A stretch of 64,000 nt of DNA from positions 2,480,001-2,544,000 of the forward strand of contig NW_015622541.1 in the NCBI RefSeq assembly GCF_000835495.1, written 5' to 3'. Source of the stretch: Cladophialophora immunda (Eukaryota; Ascomycota; Eurotiomycetes; Chaetothyriales; Herpotrichiellaceae). The position numbers and the translations under genes were made by a program. Under the pieces are notes generated by a model. The model did no database searches and had not been told where the DNA came from. It saw only the letters and a list, made by a program, of their open reading frames with translations. Within the stretch, counting starts at the first letter, position 1. The number at the start of each line of letters is the position of its first letter. Positions 55,460 to 64,000 of the stretch are shown piece by piece.

Positions 55460-56413
55460 GACTACATCGACAAGTCAGCTCGCAAACGAAATGCGCCAGT
55501 TTCTGTTGAACTCACTCGCTCATGGTGACGGCTGTTTTCGCTGTTCAAAGATGAAAGTAGTCAAAAGGGACCATAAAAGGCCGAAGTGGTGACGGGGGTG
55601 TGAGCGACGCGCAAAACTTCTGCGCTCAGAAAACAACAGTGACGCAGACTGAGCAACAAAGGGGAGTGCCTGGTCAGGCAGTCAAAAGAGATGTGAAACC
55701 GATGACGTGGACCGATCAACCACGTGGCGAAGCAGCAAAGTGATAAGGTCCAGTCCTTCTCCAGTCCTTCTCTTCCTTCAAGGCTTTGAGAACGCGGATC
55801 TAAATGCGACAAGCCGGGTGACATAAAGCAAACAAGGGAGGTTTACCGCACGTCTCAAGACTCTAAGACAGCCCTGCTGTTGGGACCAACTTCTGTGCGG
55901 CACAGGCCTCCAGGCAACACCTATACTGGCAGAGATCATTAAGGAGGTGGCCAGTCGCAAACATTGCCTCTGCAGATATGACCAAGTTGTTCAGGGTGGA
56001 CGGTCCAGGGTTGTTGATGCGAGGTTGTGTCAGTTCAACCGAGGTTAGCACGCAATGCTGACGGCATCGACGTCCATTGGACGATGGGAGAGGAGTATAC
56101 CACAGCAGCAGCGGAATCTCGCCCTTGTCATCGACGTCCATTGAGAGACGAAGTGAGTGAAGATGAGAAAACAGCGACTGTGGAAGACGGACGCTGGCGA
56201 ACCACCGCAGCAGTTCTGCCAAGATAAACTAACCATCTATAGTTAGCACTGTCTAAATTGATTATTACCTAATACGCGTCGACGCGTTTCGGCGCCATGA
56301 ACTGGCAACCCAAGTCGCTCGCACCTATTCAGACGGTAAACTGGGCAAGGACAGAATTAAATACTAGAATCGGGCCAATCTGACGCCTCGAAAATCCCCT
56401 TGGCCTCTCACCA
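55460..56413. promoter_or_regulatory. Divergent intergenic region, DUF7905-like gene / ORC1
   Basis: It contains two MCB elements near the ORC1 side, listed separately. No gene was seen in the remaining 900 bp. Confidence 0.5.
56274..56287. promoter_or_regulatory. Paired MCB (MBF) elements upstream of ORC1
   Basis: ACGCGTCGACGCGT is a 14-bp palindrome made of two ACGCGT MluI cell-cycle boxes separated by CG. It is 127 bp upstream of the ORC1 ATG. MCB sites bind MBF (Mbp1/Swi6) and drive G1/S expression of replication genes in yeasts; the position fits such control here. Confidence 0.65.
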
Positions 56414-58690
56414 ATGCCTAAGCAAAAGAGATATTCGACGACAGGGGGCCTTCGACGCGAGGATTCTGACGATGAACTTGGATATGAAGATCACCCCTGG
56501 CAATGGATCTATGAGGATGACGGCCACATCGGCTCCCAAGAGGATGATTCTACGCCGTCGAAGAAACGGAAAGCGAATGCCTTCAACTCAAAGAAATCCC
56601 TCATAGTGGGTGCGCACATGGGCGCTTTCTCCGTGCGGATAGGGGACACGGTGCTGCTGAAATCTCCCGAGCAAGGCAAAGATTGGGTGGGACTCGCGTG
56701 CTCATTCTCCGACACGAACGAAGACGGAGAAGACGAAATGTGTGTCTGCATCCAGTGGTTCTGCACCCCGGAGGAGCTGATGTTCGGCAAGCGCTCCAAA
56801 ATCCCGAGCGACGTGCTGCCCAACGAATCCTACATCACCACAGACTTCAACATGAACCCATTGACCGCGATAAACGGAAAGGCAACGGTGTTGTCAAGAG
56901 AGGCCTTCTTTCAGAGGTATCCTGGCGGGGAACCCCCGAAATCGAAGGCGGCCGCCAATCGATATGCGAAGACGATTCTGTGCCGACGAGGGGTAAAGCA
57001 GAGAACAGTACGGTTCACCGAGGACTTTGCGTGGGAAAAGATCTATAGCGGTCCCGAAGATCTCCTGGACTTGATTGACTGGATCAAAGAGCAGACAAAG
57101 GGTCGCAAGAAACAGACTCTGAAAACCGAGGATGTGGATTATGTCCAGCAGAAAGAGAATATCGATGATGAACCCCGAACGCCTCACAAAAGGAGGAAGA
57201 CGACCGCCACAATTTCCACTCCCAAGTCTTCGGCAAAGGCCTCCAAGTACAGCACGCCGACTCACAAACGCATCATGATCAAGAAGCCCATTGAGATCAC
57301 ACCCCTGGGGACTCGAGTCCTCTCCCCTTCTCAGTATATGTCCACACCCTATTCGCATGCACGTGCAACTCTTCATGTCTCGGCCGTCCCAACGTCTCTC
57401 CCTTGTCGCTCCAACGAATTTCACACCGTCTATTCTCATCTCTATTCAGCCATTGTGGATGGCTCTGGGGCATGCATCTACATCTCGGGAACACCTGGTA
57501 CGGGCAAGACGGCCACGGTACGGGAAGTGGTCGCATCACTCCACGAGGCGGTCCTAAACGAAGAACTCGATGACTTCAACTTTGTCGAAATCAACGGCAT
57601 GAAGGTCACAGAGCCACATCAATCATACTCGCTCCTGTGGGAGGCACTTAAAGGCGACCGAGTGAGTCCGCATCATGCGTTGAGCCTTCTGGAGCAAGAA
57701 TTCTCGCACCCCTCGCCGCGCCGTATACCGTGCGTCGTGTTGATGGACGAGCTGGATCAGCTGGTGACGAAGAATCAAAGCGTTATGTACAACTTCTTCA
57801 ACTGGCCGGCCATGCGACATTCTCGACTCATCGTTCTGGCGGTCGCCAACACCATGGACCTGCCCGAGCGGACGTTGTCAAACAAGATTAGCTCGAGACT
57901 AGGACTGACCAGGATCACGTTCCCAGGCTACACCCACACACAACTGATGGAGATCATATCCTCGAGGTTGGAAGGTGTCCCGGGCAACATCGTCGACAAG
58001 GATGCCGTACAATTCGCCAGCCGGAAAGTCGCAGCCGTCTCCGGCGATGCCAGGCGGGCGCTCGATATCTGCCGCCGTGCGGTGGAAATTGCGGAGCAAT
58101 CTCAGGAAAAACAGAGTGCGGCGTCTGCCGACGTCAACGACGAGGACGAGGACATCACAGCAACCACCCCGAGTCGCAGAAGCAAGAACATCTCCAAGGA
58201 CAAGGTCGGTGGACCGGGACAGGAAGAAGGACCTCCGAAGCGATTGGCACGGGTGACGATCGCGACGATCAAACAGGCGATCAACGAAGCCACGTCGTCT
58301 CCGGTCGCCCAGCACCTCCGCTCTCTCCCACTAGCCTCGAAACTTGTTCTCGCGGCGATATCTGCACGCAGTCGTCGCACAGGCGTGGCCGAGTCCACGA
58401 TGGGAGACATTGCCGTCGAAGCAAAGCGCATCGTGGACGTCGCGGACAACAGCGCAATCCACGACTTCCTGCTTGCGGAAGACGCATCGCGAAAGATCGC
58501 GTCCACGTCCGTCATGCCCCGGATCCTGGCGTTGGGAGGGGCGGCCATGGCGCTCGTGGAGGCCGGTGTCATCGCCATGGAGTTGAGGGGGAAAGGTGAG
58601 CGGGCAGGAAAAGTCAGGCTGCGAGTAGGCGAGGAGGAAGTCAAAAGCGCCTTGATGGGCGACCCCGAAGTCAAGGGGCTGGGGTTTTGA
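56414..58690 (+). CDS. ORC1: Origin recognition complex subunit 1
   Basis: A 758-aa intronless ORC1, the ATP-binding subunit that with ORC2-6 marks replication origins and loads MCM. An N-terminal BAH domain covers about residues 65-200 (VRIGDTVLLKSPEQGKDWVG, CIQWFCTPEELMFGKR, NESYITTDFN), followed by a basic linker with TP sites. The AAA+ ATPase begins at about 330: Walker A GTPGTGKT (about 359-366), Walker B VVLMDELDQL (about 442-450), sensor 1 VLAVANTMDLPER and the sensor 2 arginine in GDARRALDICRRA. The C-terminal winged helix lies after about residue 610 (LASKLVLAAISARSR). An acidic disordered segment with EDEDIT separates AAA+ and winged helix. The paired MCB elements upstream agree with cell-cycle expression. 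Confidence 0.96.
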   Translation: MPKQKRYSTTGGLRREDSDDELGYEDHPWQWIYEDDGHIGSQEDDSTPSKKRKANAFNSKKSLIVGAHMGAFSVRIGDTVLLKSPEQGKDWVGLACSFSDTNEDGEDEMCVCIQWFCTPEELMFGKRSKIPSDVLPNESYITTDFNMNPLTAINGKATVLSREAFFQRYPGGEPPKSKAAANRYAKTILCRRGVKQRTVRFTEDFAWEKIYSGPEDLLDLIDWIKEQTKGRKKQTLKTEDVDYVQQKENIDDEPRTPHKRRKTTATISTPKSSAKASKYSTPTHKRIMIKKPIEITPLGTRVLSPSQYMSTPYSHARATLHVSAVPTSLPCRSNEFHTVYSHLYSAIVDGSGACIYISGTPGTGKTATVREVVASLHEAVLNEELDDFNFVEINGMKVTEPHQSYSLLWEALKGDRVSPHHALSLLEQEFSHPSPRRIPCVVLMDELDQLVTKNQSVMYNFFNWPAMRHSRLIVLAVANTMDLPERTLSNKISSRLGLTRITFPGYTHTQLMEIISSRLEGVPGNIVDKDAVQFASRKVAAVSGDARRALDICRRAVEIAEQSQEKQSAASADVNDEDEDITATTPSRRSKNISKDKVGGPGQEEGPPKRLARVTIATIKQAINEATSSPVAQHLRSLPLASKLVLAAISARSRRTGVAESTMGDIAVEAKRIVDVADNSAIHDFLLAEDASRKIASTSVMPRILALGGAAMALVEAGVIAMELRGKGERAGKVRLRVGEEEVKSALMGDPEVKGLGF

Positions 58691-58840
58691 ATACTTTGAT
58701 ATTCAGTCCATGAACTGTGGGCATGGTCTGTACATGATAAATAGTCATGTACCATTAAACCTATGTGCAAAACAAACACAACCGTTACACTTTTCGAGCG
58801 CGTTTGGCAATCACATCCCAGCCATCCTCGCGCCCCTAAA

Positions 58841-60068
58841 CTACACCGTAATCAGCATCTTCAAAGCGTCGTGCTCAGCAGCTGCCTTGAAAGTGGTGTA
58901 CGCCTTGTCCATGTCCGTGAATGGGAACTCGTGCGTGATCAACTGTCCCGGGTTAATGCTGCCCGCGGCGAAGAGCTTCAGCAACATGGGCGTGGTGACG
59001 GTGTCGACCAGCCGCGTGGTCAGCGAGATGTTGTGCACCCACAACTTCTCGATCTTCAGCTCACAGCTCTTGCCGTGCACGCCGATGTTCGCGATCGTGC
59101 CGCCGGGCGCCACGAGATCCTGGGCCATCTCCAGCGTCTCGGGGATGCCGACGGCCTCCATCACCGTGTCGCAGCCGACGTTGTCCGTGAGCTTCATGAC
59201 GGTCTCCAGCGGCGACGCCTCGGCGCTGTTCACGGTGTGGTGGGCCCCGAACCACTTGGCGACCTTGAGGCGGTTGGGGTCCCGGTCGATCATGATGATC
59301 AGACTTGGAGAGTAGAGTCTGGAGGTCATCAAGGCGGCGAGGCCCACGGGACCCGCGCCCACGATGGCCACCGTCGACCCGGGCTGCACTTTGCCATTCT
59401 GCACCCCGCATTCGAGTCCCGTGGGGAAGATGTCGGACAACATGACCAGCGCCTTTTCGTCGACGCCTTTGGGGACATGGTGTAGACCGCTGTCAGCGTA
59501 CGGGATGCGAACGTATTCGGCCTGCGTTCCGTCGATGGTGTTGCCGAGGATCCATCCTGCACTTACGCAGTGGCTGGGCATCCCTCTCCGACAGTAGTTG
59601 CAGGTCGCACAGCTGGAGATGCAGTTGATGAGGACACGGTCTCCTTTCTTAAACCGGGAGACTCCTGGCCCTGGCTCCTCGACGACGCCAACACCTGCAT
59701 TTGTTAGCTTTTGGGAAGCTCTCAAATCGTGCTAGGCGCCCACCTTCATGTCCGAGGACGCGACCAGGTGTGCATGTGGGGACATCCCCCTTCAGAATGT
59801 GTGTGTCTGTTCCACAGATTGTTGTATAGACGACTGTGAGCGCGGTCAGCCGCCATTAAGTCATACTCCAGAGGCGTTGGAGCTTGCCTTTCACTATAGC
59901 ATCGGATGCTTCCTGGATCTTTGGAACAGGACGATCTTCCAGACCGCACTGACCGGGGCCTTTGTAGACAAGAGCTTTCATCATGGTGGACATATATCGA
60001 AACCTCGGGGCAGTCTTGAGTGTTCTTAATGTTCCAAAGCCGCTTCTTCGCACGACGGTGGCGAGCAT
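58841..60068 (-). CDS. Zinc-dependent alcohol dehydrogenase, probably mitochondrial
   Basis: A medium-chain NAD(P)-dependent dehydrogenase. Exons 60068-59888, 59833-59744 and 59694-58841. The first intron (54 bp) uses a GC donor (G|GCAAGC) with a normal CACAG acceptor, joining VK to VYTTICGTDTH; the second (49 bp) is GT-AG and falls inside the zinc-binding GHEG signature. Catalytic zinc ligands are Cys in TICGTD and His-Glu in LGHEG; structural zinc cysteines are in SCATCNYCRRG and SHC. The nucleotide fold is VGAGPVGLAA. In-frame ATGs at 60068 and 59993 give 374 or 349 aa; the extra 25 residues (ATVVRRSGFGTLRTLKTAPR) are basic and without acids, a good matrix presequence, as in yeast Adh3. 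The substrate is unknown. Confidence 0.87.
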
Positions 60069-61014
60069 CCTCAATCTGCACAAGGCTTTTATGTATCTCT
60101 GGACCTGATGAGGGGAGGGGGATGGCCACGTATATTATGGGCTTCGGTGAAGAGGAAAGTCTCGTTATTCGGATTTTATGCTGCTTACCAGGACCTATTG
60201 GGTCGCATGTTCCTCACACCACTCGTTGTTCTTGACTTAGTGCACCATCGAATGATTGGCTTTTGCTCGTGCGGAACCGCTGCGCAGCTCGATCGCTTCC
60301 CCTCATTTTGCTTCCCTCGGTGCGCAAAGGGGCCTGCATCAGCTCAGCTCCAAATTGGGGGCTGATTTCGAGGGTATTGAGAGGCTGGAGGGCATCGTCT
60401 CGAGATGGACAAAGTTCAATTTGCCATGCTGGACTCCGAGCTGGATGGCTGGTAAAGAGGGTTCAAGGGGTTGCATTTCGCTTCCCCGCAATCTCGTCTG
60501 GAGTAGCAAATACGGCAGAGCACTCGGACACAAGTGCTGTAACGAGTGTAATCTCTGTTACATGACGTCACTATCAGGCTCATAATCTACCCAGCCTCGC
60601 AGCCTCATTTCAGCCTCAATCTCCTTCAGCCCCATCGAGACATTTTCGTGTTTCAATGGTCAGATACTTGTGGGCTACCTGCCCATCATGAGACTTACAA
60701 TACCACCTTAGCTTCATCGTAGGCAGATGGACCTAAGCTGTTAACACCTCAACGGCAGGTTACTAAGGACGCGAGCATCAACCGCTTATGAACACAAGCT
60801 TCGATTTCTGGTTACATTCAGACTTGCGGTGGGTACCGCGGACTGCCGCGAAGTGCCACCTTCTCAATATCTTGGTCCACAGCATGGTGTACTTGTATGG
60901 AATGGCACAGTGGACACCGGTTGGGGGTATGTACCTGACAGCAGCGGCACTCAGCCTTTCCCCCTGAACCAACCACAAAACCCTGTGCACATCCATTCTC
61001 ATCCCGGGAATACA
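60069..61014. promoter_or_regulatory. Intergenic, promoter of alcohol dehydrogenase gene
   Basis: Between two minus-strand genes. It contains a perfect CRE palindrome TGACGTCA at 60563-60570, about 500 bp before the dehydrogenase ATG, a site type bound by ATF/CREB bZIP proteins. Plus-strand open frames here have no protein signature. Confidence 0.4.
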
Positions 61015-62798
61015 CTACAGGATGTATCGGAAGGAAGGGTGATAGTCCTGGACGTCCTCAAGCGTCTTGTGAAGGTTGGGGTCTGTCGTCCCCGCCGCCG
61101 CGTGTTCGAGCGCCTCCTGGTCCCTCTTGTTGTTGAGCGACCGCATCCAGAACCAGCAGAACACAGCCGACATCAGCGCGACGACATCAATGGCCAGTGC
61201 GATCGAGTGGCCCTTGATGTATTGCGGAGGATCTGTATAGATGTGCGACCCAAGTATGGCGAAGCACTGGCCGACAATCTCAGCCGTGCCCCAGGTAGTG
61301 GCGCGCTTGGTGAAGCCACCCGTGTTGATGGTCATCCAAGCCCCCATGAGCGTCACTCCGGGGAAAGTGCCCATGGTAATCAGGCATGTTGCGAATATCT
61401 TGACCTTGACATTGTGCACCGTGATCAGGATAATGTATCCTACGATGCTAGTGCACAGGAGGCCGATAAGGAAAACCCCTTTGAGGTGGAGCCGATCGGA
61501 GGCAATGTTCACCACAATCAACGTGACGAATGCGCAGGCATATGGGATGATCGAAAAGAGTTGCGTTTGGACTGGGTACAAGTCAGCACGATATGAACTT
61601 GGGAAGGCCGTGAGGTTGGACAAAAACTTACCGGCAGAGTAACCAAACTCGGCTATGAAGCTGGGCAAGAAGGCACTGATGGAAGCCAGTGCCAGAGAAA
61701 TGCCAGCACTTATGAACCAGAAAGGAACTGTTTTGGGATCTTTGAGGGCAATCCAAATCTGCTTCCACTTGAGCCCTGCGTGTTCGACATTGTACGTCTT
61801 CATGCGGCTGATGGCCAGGTCGATTTCATTGTCGCGGAAGATCCAGTGCTTTTTCTTTAGCTGGTCTGGAGCTGGTGGCAACAGAATCCAGCAAGCTAGA
61901 CCGACGAAGATGCCAGCGACGCCTTCGATGATGTATAGCCAGTACCAAGAGGGTTTGCCGAGGGCACCATCCAGATTCTTTTGGATCGCGTAGGCGATCA
62001 GCCCGCTGAAGCCGCCCGCAATGGTGGCGGCGGAATAGAAGATACCTGCGTCTCAGATTAGGTCTCATGGCTATTGGCAGCCTAGAAGGGATGCGGAAGG
62101 AGAGACATACCAGTTCGTGTTGCCATTTCGTTCCGTTTGTACCACATGGTAATATATAGCGTCAAGGCTTGAAGGAAGGCCGAGGCGAATCCGAAGATGA
62201 TCCGCAAGGCCAGGACGGTGCCGGCGTTTTTAGCGGCGGCCATGCAGCAGGAGAGAGTGGCGAAGAGAATGACACAGCCGCCGATCTGTCGGTGAGGTTT
62301 GAAGAAACGGACCGACAAACTCGCGGGCAGAATGGAGAGGATGTAACCGACATCTTTTTGGAACCGGTTAGCAACTCACGGCCAAACCATGACTTGAGAG
62401 GGGATGTATTGGCACTGACAGTAGAGGGAGATGGCATCGTAGAACTGGCCATTGCTGATATTCAAGTCCTTTTGGAATCCCATAACCCGGGCATTGCCAA
62501 TGTTTCCTCGATCCTGCTCTGTGTCAATAGAAAGATCTCGACTAGGTAGAGTCGGACGCCGTAACAAGGCTGGCAAAGGTGCTGAAGCACTCACCCACTG
62601 ATTCACCAGGAAGACCAACGAGGTCAGGCCCACGATCAACAGATCGGCTTTGAGCAACAGCTTGCGCTCTGCTCGAGACTTCTTGGGCGCTGTCTTCGGA
62701 TCCTCGTACACAAATCCGCTGATCTCTTTGGTGTCTACAGCCTGGTGCTCGACTTGGATCTCCTCCTTGCCTTCGAACTTCTCCACGGACGAAGCCAT
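61015..62798 (-). CDS. MFS permease, allantoate/anion:cation symporter (Dal5) type
   Basis: Predicted 503-aa plasma-membrane permease for a small organic anion or nitrogen compound. Exons 62798-62595, 62513-62420, 62353-62111, 62045-61632, 61571-61015; introns 81, 66, 65 and 60 bp. Family marks: DRGNIGNARVMGFQKDL after helix 1 (rebuilt over intron 1), YYVGYILSILPASL (over intron 2), VRFFKPHRQIGG loop, WYKRNEMATRTG before helix 5, and GFTKRATTWGTAEIVGQ in the second half. The hydrophilic N-terminus is Lys/Glu-rich with several KE pairs. For intron 1, an alternative acceptor would add one Gln. It is divergent from the CapA-like gene. A homologue of the same superfamily lies at 18416-20583 but is too different in exon structure to be a recent duplicate. 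Confidence 0.89.
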
Positions 62799-63656
62799 TA
62801 TTGTTCAAGGTAAAATCCTTGTTCAACCTCAACTAGCACACGCACGCAGAGAGGCAGAAGAGGACTTCGATGAGGGGAGAGGATAGGTTGTTGCTGTGGT
62901 CACATTGCGAACGCTGGGAAAAGGAGATGATACAGGGATCTTTTTATGCTTCCAACTGTTCGGCAAACCCCAGATATCCCCAGTCTCGAGGCGGCGGAAC
63001 AGAATCTAGTATTCTGCGGAATGCCAGAAGGGCGTGGGGAGTGGTGGCAATCATGTGGGTGGATAGCGGGTTGACTAGAAGCAAACCTTCTCTTCTGGCC
63101 ACAGACATGTCGACTTCGGTTGCCGGACAGACTCGTCCCCTTTTCCCCAGGCCGCTTGATGCAGGCGTCTCGCATATTTCCTGTCCTGTCCCAAGGCTCC
63201 ACCCAACCTAGGCCTAAAAGGGTATTTTTCACGACACCTGCATATGGCGGGGAACCTTTAGTGCACGTTCGAGAGCTTCGCCTCCCAGACCACGACTGCT
63301 CTGAACAAGAGCCCGAACGGCACAGGCGGAACTGGAGAGCTCCGAGTCGGAATTCCCGACAATGTTATTAGGACCAGACTGCACAGGTCTCAGAGTCTCC
63401 GCAACCGGAGAGGACGGGGCGAAACGGGGGCAAAAGGAGAGTCCGTGTGGTGAAGGCTGCACAAACCGGGAATGTCTTGCGAGTCTCTCGATGACGATGT
63501 AGGTATATATATTTGTGCACAGGGCGCGGTAGGAGAGAGCGTGTGCTTCGACATCCAGGTGCGATATCTGGTCAGAATTTAACGCAGACAGAATCAGCAC
63601 GTTCCTCTGATCAATTTACGAGATCGTGTGAGTGGAATCAGCGACCAGTTGTCAAG
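62799..63656. promoter_or_regulatory. Divergent promoter, MFS permease / CapA-like gene
   Basis: It contains TATATATA (about 63505-63512), 145 bp before the CapA-like ATG, and the near-palindrome GTCGGAATTCCCGAC (63346-63360) with CGG/CCG half-sites. No gene was seen. Confidence 0.45.
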
Positions 63657-64000
63657 ATGCCGAACGCGCTGTCCATGAGACCCCCGACATGTTTCCGGGA
63701 CAAGGAAACCGAACTGGCCATGCGCATCAAGAAGCCCTTCACAGTGGCCGTCGTGGGCGATCTCATCCAAGTCGTACCCTTCGCGAACCGCGACGACCCT
63801 GACATCCAGGCCCTGGTTGACGTGATGCGGAAGGCGGACATAACTCTGGCCAACAACGAAAACACGGTCGTGGACCGACTCACGTTCCGCGGACCGATTT
63901 CACACATGGAAGCGCCCGCCGAGGTCGCGGACGACTGGGCTTCCATGGGCATCGCCATGGTGTCCAAAGCGAACAATCACACGTTCGACGACGGCGAGGC
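63657..64000 (+). CDS. CapA-like metallophosphatase (partial, runs off window)
   Basis: The open frame begins at the ATG at 63657 and is still open at the window edge, so only the first about 114 residues are seen. It matches the PGA_cap/CapA metallophosphatase-like family known from poly-gamma-glutamate capsule synthesis and found in many fungi without a capsule: VAVVGDLIQVVPF supplies the metal-binding GD, LANNENTVVDR is the NxE segment, and SKANNHTFDDGEA is the conserved NNHxxD block. The order and spacing of all three are as expected. No signal peptide is visible. The fungal role is unknown. Confidence 0.85.
   Translation, partial: MPNALSMRPPTCFRDKETELAMRIKKPFTVAVVGDLIQVVPFANRDDPDIQALVDVMRKADITLANNENTVVDRLTFRGPISHMEAPAEVADDWASMGIAMVSKANNHTFDDGE

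Noticed and set aside
58763..59485. 240-codon plus-strand open frame across the alcohol dehydrogenase gene
   Set aside because: It is antisense to a confidently identified enzyme and mirrors its GC-rich codon use; no domain of its own.

Overview
This window comes from the nuclear genome of a filamentous ascomycete fungus. The evidence is short GT-AG introns (mostly 45-110 bp) in most genes, four Zn(II)2Cys6 regulators and one bZIP/DUF3425-type regulator, several MFS permeases, a cytochrome P450, and eukaryotic core genes such as ORC1, CEF1/CDC5 and prefoldin 5. The mix of families recalls Chaetothyriales (black yeasts), but that placement is an inference. No rRNA, tRNA, CRISPR array or intact transposon was recognised.

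Left part, about 1-34 kb, accessory metabolism: an aldo/keto reductase, a broken gene of a fungal DUF7924-like family, a cupin, a bZIP-like regulator, two glutathione transferases, a SnoaL-like protein, a GH39 beta-xylosidase, two anion:cation-type or sugar-type transport functions nearby, a P450, a third GST-like gene whose reading frame is broken at a splice donor, a nitroreductase, an FAD phenol-hydroxylase-like monooxygenase and four Zn2Cys6 regulators. No PKS, NRPS or terpene synthase is present, so the set looks more like oxidation plus conjugation of aromatic or xenobiotic compounds than a classical secondary-metabolite cluster.

Middle part, about 34.7-43.2 kb: a D-2-hydroxyacid dehydrogenase, a fused AtuA + DUF4387-like protein, a sugar-porter MFS permease and a seven-bladed-propeller lactonase. 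This reads as a small uptake and catabolic cluster for an acid or lactone.

Right part, about 45-64 kb, mostly housekeeping: CEF1/CDC5, a cysteine-rich secreted protein, mitochondrial prolyl-tRNA synthetase, prefoldin 5, a DUF7905-like protein divergent from ORC1, a zinc alcohol dehydrogenase with a likely mitochondrial presequence, another allantoate-type permease, and the start of a CapA-like metallophosphatase running off the end.

The most interesting signals outside genes are (i) a 334-bp stretch (32038-32371) packed with perfect inverted repeats downstream of a Zn2Cys6 gene, and (ii) palindromes built on a TTCGGAA half-site in the divergent promoters of the oxidative genes and upstream of the lactonase, which suggest a shared binuclear-zinc regulator. 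Exon boundaries below were worked out by hand from reading-frame continuity and splice consensus.
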